This document shows, in pieces, positions 1-5,394 of a stretch of DNA of 5,394 bases; positions within the stretch are counted from its first letter, which is position 1, and every line of letters starts with the position of its first letter. Source of the DNA: JBDTRY01 sp039931435 (lineage in GTDB: Bacteria > Acidobacteriota > Thermoanaerobaculia > Gp7-AA8); the NCBI GenBank assembly GCA_039931435.1, contig JBDTRY010000257.1:1-5394 (forward strand). The letters are read 5' to 3'. The notes under the pieces were generated by a model that did not search any database, was not told the DNA's origin, and saw nothing but the letters and a program-made list of their open reading frames with translations. The translations under genes and the position numbers were made by a program.

Positions 1-2
1 AG

Positions 3-314
3 ATCACCGAGCCCACCGCCGGCGACCTCGAATATTCGACCGTGGACATGGACACCTTCGACCATCACGACAAATATGGTCCGATCTCCTGTCCTCGCGA
101 CACGAACGTACAGATGAAAAAGGTGGACTTCAACATTCTCACCGACATCATCCTGGACTGGTGCCCCGAGTGTGGAGGATTCTGGATCGACGGCAAGGAC
201 CTTCCACGAATCAACGAGGTGGTGAAGCGTCTCAACGAAGCGGACAGTGAGGTCTCGGAACCGTTTTACATCAGGCTTGCAGAATTCTTCTGGAACCTGC
301 CGTTTCCGAGATAG
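3..314 (+). CDS. TFIIB-type zinc-ribbon protein, 5' partial
   Basis: The frame is open from the first base pairs of the window to the TAG at 312-314, so the true start probably lies upstream. GTG at 42 and ATG at 48 are in frame but have no Shine-Dalgarno before them. Visible protein: a zinc-ribbon segment with CPRD (Cys at 110-112) followed about 24 residues later by WCPECGGFWIDGKDL. That second block is the hallmark half of the zf-TFIIB family (CPxCGGxWLDxxEL). Only one Cys is present in the first knuckle; related bacterial proteins with CPxDG there are common, so this is not necessarily a defect. After the ribbon comes a charged helix-like stretch and a short aromatic C-terminus (FFWNLPFPR). 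The family comprises small cytoplasmic proteins thought to bind zinc and perhaps nucleic acid or protein. No specific function can be given. The next gene follows after 112 bases and probably has its own promoter. Confidence 0.75.
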   Translation: MTEPTAGDLEYSTVDMDTFDHHDKYGPISCPRDTNVQMKKVDFNILTDIILDWCPECGGFWIDGKDLPRINEVVKRLNEADSEVSEPFYIRLAEFFWNLPFPR

Positions 315-394
315 AGAGGTCTAAGGGGCCTCCTTTCCCGATCCTTCTGCCGGCAACGCCCGCGTGGCACCGTAGTCTCCCTTCAACGGTGTCA

Positions 395-400
395 TACAAT
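395..400 (+). promoter_or_regulatory. possible -10 box (TACAAT) of the dipeptidase gene
   Basis: TACAAT matches the sigma-70 -10 consensus at five of six positions and lies 26 bases before the TTG start at 427. This would place transcription start near 407 and give a leader of about 20 bases that contains the Shine-Dalgarno. No good -35 hexamer is seen 16-18 bases upstream, so the call rests on the -10 box and its position alone. Confidence 0.3.
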
Positions 401-416
401 GCCGGACTATCTCACC

Positions 417-422
417 GGAGGT
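417..422 (+). promoter_or_regulatory. Shine-Dalgarno GGAGGT that fixes a TTG start
   Basis: GGAGGT ends four bases before TTG at 427-429. No ATG in the frame is near, and the next in-frame candidate, GTG at 436, would lie 13 bases away and would remove the basic start of the signal peptide. The strong site therefore supports TTG 427 as the start. Confidence 0.7.
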
Positions 423-426
423 CTCA

Positions 427-1737
427 TTGAAGAACGTGCGCACGCTTGCATTCGCTCTCATTCTCTCCTTCGTCGCCGCTTTGGCCACCGCGGCGACACC
501 ATCGAAGAGCCCCGGTTCGGATGAATCCGCGCTTCTCGATCGCGCCAGGAACATTCTCAAAACCGTTCCGCTCATTGACGGCCACAACGATCTGCCCTGG
601 GAGTACCGGGAACACGTCGCTAATCACCTCTCGCAACTCGACCTTACGAAAAACACGTCGCTTCTGGCAAAGCCAATGATGACCGACATAGGCCGGCTGC
701 GTCAGGGCCTTCTGGGCGGACAGTTCTGGTCGGTCTACGTTCCCGTAGAGTACGAAGGCTGCAAAGCGGTGCAGGCCACACTGGAACAGATCGACGTCGT
801 CCGACGTCTGACGCGAATCTATCCAGAGACGTTCGAGCAGGCTTTTTCGGCGGCCGACATCGTGCGCATTCACGACGGCGGAAAAATCGCCTCGCTCATC
901 GGCGTGGAAGGCGGTCACTCCATCAATGATTCGCTGGCCGTCCTGCGGCTCTTCTATGCACTCGGCGCGCGCTACATGACCCTGACCCACAGCTCCAACA
1001 ACCACTGGGCGGACTCGGCAACCGACGGACCAGTCCACGATGGCCTTACTCCCTTCGGCAAGGAAGTGGTCCGGGAGATGAACAGCCTGGGAATGCTCGT
1101 GGACATCTCCCACGTATCCGCAAAAACGATGAACGATGCCCTCGACGTCACCGCCGCGCCCGTCATCTTCTCGCATTCCTCGACGCGCGCTCTCGACGGG
1201 CATCCCCGAAATGTTCCCGACGACGTGTTGCGCAGGCTCCCAAAGAACGGCGGGATCATCATGGTCAGCTTCGTGCCCTCGTTCACATCGGAAGCGACGC
1301 GGCAGTACTACGGCGAAGAAGACGGCATGGAAGCACGGCTGAAGACGCTCAATCCCGGCGATCCGCAGAAAGCGAAAGCTCTTTTCGAAGAGTGGAAGAA
1401 AGCGCATCCCATGCCCCGTGCCACGATCGCCCAGGTGGCCGATCACATCGATCACGTACGCAAGGAGGCAGGGATCGACTCCATCGGAATCGGCAGCGAT
1501 CTCGATGGAATCACGACAACTCCGATCGGACTGGACAGTGTGGCCACCTTCCCCAATCTGTTCGCTGAGCTCCTCCGGCGCGGGTACAGCGACGAGGACC
1601 TGAAGAAGATCGCCGGCCTGAACGCTCTTCGCGTTCTGCGTACTGCCGAGGACGTAGCCCGGCGGCTGCAGACTGAGCGCGGGCCATCGGACGTTCAGAT
1701 TCAGGACGTGGATATCCCCATCGGGGCACCGAAGTAG
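427..1737 (+). CDS. secreted M19 membrane (renal-type) dipeptidase
   Basis: A 436-residue zinc dipeptidase of peptidase family M19, which cleaves L- and D-configured dipeptides. Residues 1-22 form a Sec signal peptide: K2 and R5, a hydrophobic run at 7-20, then an A-T-A cleavage site. There is no lipobox cysteine, so a soluble periplasmic or secreted protein is expected. Compared with human DPEP1, the binuclear zinc ligands are all present: H53 and D55 (DGHNDLP), E161 (GVEGGHS), H229 (DISHVS) and H250 (FSHSS). The substrate-contact residues are also kept: H188 (LTHSSNNHWADS), R261 (RNVPDDVL) and D358 (GSDLDGI). Residues 287-335 form the extra segment usual in long bacterial members, ending in the HPMPRATIAQVADHIDHV region. 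The length is normal for the family. The start is TTG behind GGAGGT. The gene looks monocistronic, with a structured gap after it. Likely roles are peptide scavenging or turnover of peptidoglycan-derived dipeptides, which is inference. The substrate cannot be read from sequence. Confidence 0.95.
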   Translation: MKNVRTLAFALILSFVAALATAATPSKSPGSDESALLDRARNILKTVPLIDGHNDLPWEYREHVANHLSQLDLTKNTSLLAKPMMTDIGRLRQGLLGGQFWSVYVPVEYEGCKAVQATLEQIDVVRRLTRIYPETFEQAFSAADIVRIHDGGKIASLIGVEGGHSINDSLAVLRLFYALGARYMTLTHSSNNHWADSATDGPVHDGLTPFGKEVVREMNSLGMLVDISHVSAKTMNDALDVTAAPVIFSHSSTRALDGHPRNVPDDVLRRLPKNGGIIMVSFVPSFTSEATRQYYGEEDGMEARLKTLNPGDPQKAKALFEEWKKAHPMPRATIAQVADHIDHVRKEAGIDSIGIGSDLDGITTTPIGLDSVATFPNLFAELLRRGYSDEDLKKIAGLNALRVLRTAEDVARRLQTERGPSDVQIQDVDIPIGAPK

Positions 1738-1772
1738 CGCAGCGAGTGTGTCGTCCCGCGGGGGGGCTGCGC
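1737..1772 (+). repeat. inverted repeat touching the dipeptidase stop codon
   Basis: GCGCAGC (1737-1743) is perfectly complementary to GCTGCGC (1766-1772), with a 22-base loop that itself holds the palindrome CCCGCGGG (1755-1762) and a run of seven G (1760-1766). No T-tract follows, so it does not look like an intrinsic terminator. It could protect the 3' end or serve as a Rho-dependent end structure. The interior GTGTGTCGTCCCG (1746-1758) matches GTGTGTCATCCCG (1803-1815) at 12 of 13 bases, and CGCAGCGAG at 1738-1746 recurs at 1822-1830. The segment therefore looks like a degraded copy of the larger repeat downstream. Confidence 0.45.
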
Positions 1773-1802
1773 ATGCCAGAAGCAACGTGCTTGGTAAAGC
1801 GC

Positions 1803-1904
1803 GTGTGTCATCCCGAACGAGCGCAGCGAGGAGGGATCTTCCGCTGGTTCAACGGCACCGCGCCTCTCCCCGGAGATCCCGCGCCTTCAGCTTCGGGATG
1901 AGAC
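1803..1904. repeat. REP-like foldable intergenic repeat element
   Basis: The outer arms TCATCCCGAA (1808-1817) and TTCGGGATGA (1892-1901) pair over 10 perfect base pairs, and two more pairs form beyond one mismatch (1805-1806 with 1903-1904). The inner arms GGGATCT-T-CCG (1833-1843) and CGGAGATCCC (1871-1880) pair over 7 plus 3 base pairs around one bulged T. The ~100-base unit thus folds into one long interrupted hairpin. Its left part, with GAACGAGCGCAGCGAGGAGGGATCTT, resembles dispersed intergenic repeats of the GTCATCC...GGGATCT style seen in environmental bacteria. Partial relatives lie at 1738-1758 and 2020-2066. Copy number in the genome cannot be judged from this window. Confidence 0.6.
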
Positions 1905-1921
1905 GTCTTTCGAGAGAGACG
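1904..1921 (+). repeat. small hairpin abutting the REP-like element
   Basis: CGTCTTT (1904-1910) pairs with AGAGACG (1915-1921) around a CGAG loop, giving seven pairs including one G-T. It starts at the last base of the preceding repeat element. It may be part of the same unit or a chance structure; there is no T-tract. Confidence 0.35.
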
Positions 1922-1970
1922 AGCGGCGGGCGCGCGGCTCAGATTGGCGCCTGATGTAGCTTGTGTTTCT

Positions 1971-1991
1971 CACGTGCGAGTAAAGCACGTG
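1971..1991. repeat. perfect 7-bp inverted repeat made of two CACGTG boxes
   Basis: CACGTGC (1971-1977) and GCACGTG (1985-1991) are perfect reverse complements around the loop GAGTAAA. Each arm contains the 6-bp palindrome CACGTG, so the site can be read either as a hairpin in RNA or as two palindromic protein-binding boxes 15 bp apart. It lies about 100 bases upstream of the putative exporter promoter. No T-run follows, so a terminator is unlikely. The operator role is speculative. Confidence 0.4.
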
Positions 1992-2019
1992 CATTCATTC
2001 CGGCGCGGAACAAACGCCC

Positions 2020-2066
2020 GTCATCCCAGACGAAGTATCAGGTTCGTCATCCGCACGTCACCCGAA
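2020..2066 (+). repeat. degenerate fragments of the GTCATCCC repeat word
   Basis: Three closely spaced related words occur here: GTCATCCC (2020-2027), GTCATCC (2046-2052) and GTCACCCGAA (2057-2066). They share the opening of the foldable repeat at 1807-1817 but lack its right arm. They may be decayed remnants, but words this short could also be partly chance. Confidence 0.3.
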
Positions 2067-2090
2067 TGCAACAAGGCAAAGCTCTCAACG

Positions 2091-2096
2091 TACAAT
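2091..2096 (+). promoter_or_regulatory. possible -10 box (TACAAT) of the ABC exporter operon
   Basis: TACAAT lies nine bases before the ATG at 2106, so the expected transcription start (about seven bases downstream) falls at or within a few bases of the start codon. No Shine-Dalgarno precedes that ATG (the bases are CACCCCGAC). This is the arrangement of a leaderless gene. The -35 region is weak: GCAACA at 2068-2073 shares only its last three bases with the consensus. Confidence 0.4.
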
Positions 2097-2105
2097 CACC
2101 CCGAC

Positions 2106-2855
2106 ATGGCTGACCTGATCGAAGTCCAGAATCTCACGAAAACCTACGGCGGCTTCACCGCTGTTTCCAGACTGTCCTTCACCGTCGCTGCCGGATCAAC
2201 CCTCGGTCTGGTCGGCCCGAACGGTGCCGGAAAAACCACTACACTTCGAGCTCTGGGCGGAATCCATCCTCCTACCGAAGGCCTGATCAAAATCTGCGGC
2301 CACGAAATGCGAGGCGATCCGGTCGGGGCAAAACAGAACCTGGCCTTCATGCCCGACGAGCCGCGGCTCTTCGATTATCTGACCGTCGAAGAACACCTGC
2401 AGTTCATCGCCCGCATCTACGGCGTGCAGGACGCGGCAGTTAAAATAGGTCCGCTCCTCGATGAATTCGAGCTTCAGGACAAGCGCAAGGCCCTGCCGGT
2501 CGAGCTCTCCCGAGGGATGAAACAGAAGCTGATGATCGCCTGCGGGTTTCTCCACGACCCCAGGGTTCTGATTTTCGATGAACCGCTCACCGGACTGGAC
2601 CCGCTGGGAATCAGGCGCATGAAGGAGTCGATTACCAATCGTGCCTCGGCTGGGGCAGCGATCATCCTCAGTTCCCACATGCTGCACCTCGTCGAAGAAC
2701 TCTGCGACCGTGTTCTGGTCATCAAGAAAGGCATCCAGGTCGCTTTCGGTTCCATCGAGGACATCAAGTGGCAGATCGCCAAACGCGGCGAAGCCTCGCT
2801 CGAAGATGCCTTCCTCGAATTGACTGGCACCGGGCCTACGGGTACCGCCCCGTGA
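2106..2855 (+). CDS. ABC-2-type exporter ATP-binding protein
   Basis: A 249-residue cytoplasmic ATPase that would power the permease encoded next. Motifs in order: aromatic A-loop Y14; Walker A GPNGAGKT (37-44); Q-loop region FMPDEP (81-86), where Asp84 stands in place of Gln as in many EcsA/NatA-like ATPases; signature LSRGMKQK (134-141), the variant typical of ABC-2 exporters; Walker B VLIFDEP (154-160); D-loop GLDP (163-166); and switch His191 (LSSHM). All catalytic parts are intact and the length is normal. The frame is open back to 1944, but the upstream 54 codons read as Arg/His-rich noise, and family homology begins at MADLIEVQNLTKTYGG, so ATG 2106 is chosen. There is no Shine-Dalgarno, and a leaderless transcript is suspected. 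The stop codon overlaps the permease start (GTGA). The substrate is unknown. Confidence 0.93.
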   Translation: MADLIEVQNLTKTYGGFTAVSRLSFTVAAGSTLGLVGPNGAGKTTTLRALGGIHPPTEGLIKICGHEMRGDPVGAKQNLAFMPDEPRLFDYLTVEEHLQFIARIYGVQDAAVKIGPLLDEFELQDKRKALPVELSRGMKQKLMIACGFLHDPRVLIFDEPLTGLDPLGIRRMKESITNRASAGAAIILSSHMLHLVEELCDRVLVIKKGIQVAFGSIEDIKWQIAKRGEASLEDAFLELTGTGPTGTAP

Positions 2856-4594
2856 AGCTGGCGCGAACCTTTCTGTTCCTGATCTTCAGCACGGCCAGAA
2901 ACCGGGTCCTGTATCGACTGCGAAAGCTGAAGCAGCCCCGGTATCTCGCCGGGGCCATCGCCGGAGCTGCCTACTTCGGTTTCCTGTTCTTCCGAAGGGG
3001 AATGAATGTCCATGTCCGAGGCGGCCGCTTGCCGTTTGCTTTTCCTGTCAACGACCTGGTCGTGACAGCCGGCAGTCTCGCCGCTCTCATCATTCTCCTC
3101 GCCGTCTGGGCTCTGCCTGACAGTTCCGGGGGCCTGGAGTTCAGTGAGGCCGAAATTCAGTTTCTCTTTCCGGCTCCGCTCAAACGTAGAGAGATCATTC
3201 TCTATAAGATCCTCCGCGCCCAACCGCAGATTCTCTTCAGCGCTCTCGTGTTCACGGTGCTGGGATTGAGACAGGGAAAGTTCGTCGGACTGTGGCTTGC
3301 CTACGCCGTAATCCACGTTTACTTCATCACCGTCGGGCTTGCTCGAGCACGGCTGAGGCTGGCGGGAGTGGGCTTCATCCAGAGGCTGGTTGCCGTGCTT
3401 GTCATTCTCGCCGGCCTGGCCTACGCCTTCTACTCGTACTTCTCTCCGGCTCAATGGCGCCGGCACCTGGAGCTGTTCTCCAGCGATCCAGCCACGGCCC
3501 TCACCCGGATTTCGGATCCGCTTCACTCGGCCGTAGGACTGACGATCCTGGGAGTGCCGCGTCTCTTTTCTGCCGTGGCACTGGGCGCATGGGGCCTCCC
3601 CTTTCTTGGCTCCTGTGCCGCGCTGATTGTTTTCGCGTTGCTGATGTTCCTCGCTGCCGCCCGGCTCGATGTGGCCTTCGAAGAGGCTTCGGTGAAAGTT
3701 TCCGCACGCAAGGCCGAGAAGGAATCGAATAAGCGAGTGCGCCGCGGCGGGTCGATCGTGATCTTCCGGCGCCTGCCTGTCCCTTTCCAGCTCGGGCCTT
3801 CCGGACTTCCGGAAGTTGCGCTGATCTGGAAGAATTTGATTGCTGCCGGCCGAGGGTCCCTCGCCGCATTCCTCATTGCCATGGTGGGGTCCGCCGTACT
3901 GGCAACAGGTGCCGGCTTCAGCAGATCCCACGCGTCCGGAGTGCTCTTTTCCACCGCGGGATCGCTTCTGGTGATATTCGGATGCATCTTTGTTTTCGTC
4001 GGTCCGTTGACGTTCCGCAATGATCTACGCATGGACATCCGGGCGTTGGAGATACTGAAGAGTTATCCACTCCCGGGAGACCGGCTGGTGGCGGCAGAAC
4101 TGGCGGCGCCTCTAATCCTTATCTTCCTCGTGGTCGTGGTTATGGTTGCAGCCGGGCTCCTCCTTCTTGGAGGGATCGGCATTGAGCAGCAGTTCGGTGC
4201 ACGGTTCTTCCGGGGATCGACGATGGCTTTGGCCCTCATGTTTCTCGGCCCGGTGATCGCCATCCAGCTCGTGATCCGGAACGCCATGGTCGTTCTTCTG
4301 CCGGCCTGGAGTGTTTCCTCGAAGGAGGATGAGCGCGGTGTGGCGGCGATGGGCCAGCGCATTCTCATGCTCATTGCCCAGATTCTGGCACTTTGCGTTT
4401 TTCTTCTTCCGGCTGCCGTCGTTTTCGCGGCGCTTTTCTGGCTGGCTTTCTATTTTCAGAGCGGAGAGCTGATCATGGCGCTGGCAGCAACTCCCTCAGT
4501 GGCCATCCTCATCGTGGAAATCTACTTCGCCATCGGGTTCCTGGGGGACCAGTTCGACAAGATCGACGTCTCATCCGATCTGGCGGCGGAGTGA
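2852..4594 (+). CDS. ABC exporter permease, large putative-ABC-exporter family
   Basis: A 580-residue integral membrane protein, partner of the ATPase before it. GTG 2852 is chosen because it overlaps the ATPase stop in GTGA, the usual sign of translational coupling, and because recognisable sequence begins there (MKLARTFLFLIFSTARNR...). The frame stays open upstream to 2768, inside the ATPase gene. Hydrophobic segments are visible at about 31-48, 70-88, 126-140, 146-164, 178-197, 230-270 (probably two), 335-355, 366-385, 418-440, 455-473, 505-530 and 541-563, so about 12-13 helices. A charged cytoplasmic loop (about 271-330, with KAEKESNKRVRRGG) divides two halves that each carry an ABC-2-like motif: FLFPAPLKRREIILYKI (104-120) and ILKSYPLPGDRLVAAEL (401-417). 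It resembles proteins annotated 'putative ABC exporter'. The family name is from memory, and the substrate is unknown. Confidence 0.87.
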   Translation: MKLARTFLFLIFSTARNRVLYRLRKLKQPRYLAGAIAGAAYFGFLFFRRGMNVHVRGGRLPFAFPVNDLVVTAGSLAALIILLAVWALPDSSGGLEFSEAEIQFLFPAPLKRREIILYKILRAQPQILFSALVFTVLGLRQGKFVGLWLAYAVIHVYFITVGLARARLRLAGVGFIQRLVAVLVILAGLAYAFYSYFSPAQWRRHLELFSSDPATALTRISDPLHSAVGLTILGVPRLFSAVALGAWGLPFLGSCAALIVFALLMFLAAARLDVAFEEASVKVSARKAEKESNKRVRRGGSIVIFRRLPVPFQLGPSGLPEVALIWKNLIAAGRGSLAAFLIAMVGSAVLATGAGFSRSHASGVLFSTAGSLLVIFGCIFVFVGPLTFRNDLRMDIRALEILKSYPLPGDRLVAAELAAPLILIFLVVVVMVAAGLLLLGGIGIEQQFGARFFRGSTMALALMFLGPVIAIQLVIRNAMVVLLPAWSVSSKEDERGVAAMGQRILMLIAQILALCVFLLPAAVVFAALFWLAFYFQSGELIMALAATPSVAILIVEIYFAIGFLGDQFDKIDVSSDLAAE

Positions 4595-4617
4595 AGAACG
4601 CTGCGGATTGCCACCGA

Positions 4618-5391
4618 TTACTTTCCAGCCAAAGCTGCTGAGGGAGTCTCCGAGCCGGCGGAGTTCCAGTCGGGGGAAGCGTACAGATCGCGCCTGCGAT
4701 CGAGATCTTCCATCACCTCGCGCTTGAAGTTTCCGCCTCGCTGCTGAATGTGCCGGATGTAGTCTTCGATCAGCACCACTTCCAGCCGCATCTTTGCGGT
4801 TTTGAAAATCCGGAAACCGCGTTGGCCCGGCACCTGGATGTGATGAAGGCCCTCGCTGTAAGCGATGAGCATCCGCCCCTCAGCGATGGTCTCGATGACT
4901 TCGGCCACTCCTCCGCGGGAGGACATGGGGCGGCCATGAGCGTCAAACCCGTCGGCCCGCTTCATCCGGCCCTCCGGAAAAATCACAACCATGGAGTCGG
5001 GATCGATTTTCTGGAGCACTGAGTACCAGGTGTGATCGCGCTCGCGGGTGACGGAGACAACATGGGCGGCCACGAGGCGAAAGATCTTGCCGACGAGGGG
5101 TCGGTTCAGCGTTTTCTCGGCGGCAGGAACTACTCCGTGACGGGCGATTCGCCAGAGGAAATGTCCGGGAACGGCACCGACGAAGATGGGTTCGAAAAGG
5201 CTGGTGTGGTTCAGAAAGCAGACAAGCCGGATTCGCCGCCAGGGTCCCGGCAGAACCTCGCCAACCCACTGAAAATCGACGCGAAAGAAGATCCGGCTCA
5301 GGAATCTGAAGGCGAGCAGAAGAGCGTAAACGAAGTAATGTCGCACGATCCGGTGGGGCGAGGGTACAACAGCCGGTGGCGCCTCCGTCAA
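4618..5391 (-). CDS. PlsC-like lysophospholipid / 1-acylglycerol-3-phosphate acyltransferase
   Basis: About 257 residues from TTG at 5391. The frame is still open at the window edge, so the start may lie further upstream and its ribosome site cannot be seen. The family transfers an acyl group to lysophosphatidate or a related glycerolipid at the inner membrane. Residues 18-36 form a hydrophobic, basic-flanked anchor (YFVYALLLAFRFLSRIFF). Motif I reads NHTSLFE (61-67), so the catalytic His62 is paired with Glu67 rather than the usual Asp (HX4E, not HX4D). A motif II-like region sits at 100-117 (VGKIFRLVAAHVVSVTRE), and motif III is FPEGR (138-142). An RGG at 159-161 and IAYSEGLHHIQ (176-186) occupy the later substrate region. 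The length is normal. The stop is TAA, and the gene converges on the ABC permease with 23 bases between. The lipid substrate cannot be decided from sequence, so no symbol is given. Confidence 0.85.
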   Translation of the reverse strand: MTEAPPAVVPSPHRIVRHYFVYALLLAFRFLSRIFFRVDFQWVGEVLPGPWRRIRLVCFLNHTSLFEPIFVGAVPGHFLWRIARHGVVPAAEKTLNRPLVGKIFRLVAAHVVSVTRERDHTWYSVLQKIDPDSMVVIFPEGRMKRADGFDAHGRPMSSRGGVAEVIETIAEGRMLIAYSEGLHHIQVPGQRGFRIFKTAKMRLEVVLIEDYIRHIQQRGGNFKREVMEDLDRRRDLYASPDWNSAGSETPSAALAGK

Positions 5392-5394
5392 GTT

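Larger units (their letters stand above)
1738..2105. other. 368-base intergenic region, no convincing gene, rich in inverted repeats
   Basis: This gap separates the dipeptidase from the ABC exporter. Open frames that run through it, such as the upstream extension of the ATPase frame to 1944, give low-complexity, Arg/Ser/His-rich translations with no recognisable domain. It contains four inverted-repeat structures, listed separately, scattered GTCATCC-type words, and a promoter-like box at its right end. I see no tRNA, rRNA or known riboswitch in it. Confidence 0.7.

Noticed and set aside
110..112. A missing zinc ligand in the first knuckle of the zinc-ribbon protein (CPRD instead of CPxC)
   Set aside because: Small bacterial zf-TFIIB proteins commonly have CPxDG at this place, so it is not a sign of decay.
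316..337. A terminator after the zinc-ribbon gene (GAGG...CCTC then CCTTTC)
   Set aside because: The stem is only four base pairs with a nine-base loop and the T-run is three bases, too weak to call.
424..1785. A 453-codon open frame antisense to the dipeptidase
   Set aside because: The + strand carries every M19 catalytic residue and a signal peptide. The antisense frame is a by-product of GC-rich codon use and has no recognisable domain.
1748..1954. A 68-codon open frame in the gap
   Set aside because: It runs straight through the foldable repeats and its translation is Arg/Ser-rich with no domain or ribosome site.
1944..2105. An N-terminal extension of the ATPase to the upstream start
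   Set aside because: The extra 54 residues are Arg/His-rich and unlike the family, they overlap repeat fragments and the promoter-like box, and family similarity begins at ATG 2106.
2349..2363. An ATPase Q-loop lacking glutamine (MPDEP)
   Set aside because: An acidic residue here is common in EcsA/NatA-like ABC-2 ATPases; all other motifs are intact.
2768..2851. An earlier permease start inside the ATPase gene
   Set aside because: The extra 28 residues are Arg-rich out-of-frame ATPase sequence. GTG 2852 gives the GTGA coupling overlap and a natural protein start.
2474..3931. A 485-codon open frame antisense to the ABC ATPase and permease
   Set aside because: Its translation is a charged, Gln/Glu/Gly-rich string with no domain, and it lies opposite well-supported ABC motifs and membrane helices.
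4648..4663. CTCCG/CGGAG hairpin near the acyltransferase 3' end as a bidirectional terminator
   Set aside because: It lies inside the coding region, has only five base pairs, and no T-run follows on either strand.

Overview
The window is GC-rich bacterial chromosomal sequence, roughly 60% G+C by eye, with ordinary dense bacterial gene order. Three features point to a free-living, Gram-negative-type bacterium: a Sec-exported M19 dipeptidase, a two-gene ABC exporter, and a degenerate, foldable intergenic repeat built on GTCATCCCGAA...GAGGGATCTT. I recall repeats of that style from Acidobacteriota and other environmental phyla. An Acidobacteriota-like origin is my best guess, but nothing here proves it.

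Layout from left to right. (1) Up to 314, + strand: the 3' end of a small zinc-ribbon (TFIIB-type) protein, cut by the left edge. (2) 315-426: a short spacer with a possible -10 box and a strong Shine-Dalgarno. (3) 427-1737, +: a complete secreted M19 (renal/membrane) dipeptidase starting at TTG, with all metal and substrate residues in place. (4) 1738-2105: a 368-base gap without a convincing gene, but rich in inverted repeats. These are a hairpin touching the dipeptidase stop codon, a ~100-base REP-like fold with fragmentary relatives on both sides, an abutting small hairpin, and a perfect 7-bp hairpin made from two CACGTG boxes. It ends in a promoter-like TACAAT close to the next start. (5) 2106-2855 and 2852-4594, +: an ABC ATPase and its large permease, overlapping by four bases (GTGA) and clearly one translational unit. 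(6) 4618-5391, -: a PlsC-like acyltransferase, convergent with the exporter across only 23 bases. Its 5' end lies at or beyond the right edge.

How the genes relate: only the ATPase and permease are a demonstrable functional pair, forming one exporter of unknown substrate. The dipeptidase would act outside the cytoplasmic membrane on dipeptides. The acyltransferase would act on phospholipid precursors at the inner face of that membrane. The zinc-ribbon protein has no assignable role. There is no sign of a phage, transposon, CRISPR array, toxin-antitoxin pair or defence island. I found nothing I could defend as a previously undescribed system. The points most worth a second look are the structured gap at 1738-2105, the probably leaderless exporter transcript, the internally duplicated permease, and the HX4E variant of the acyltransferase.
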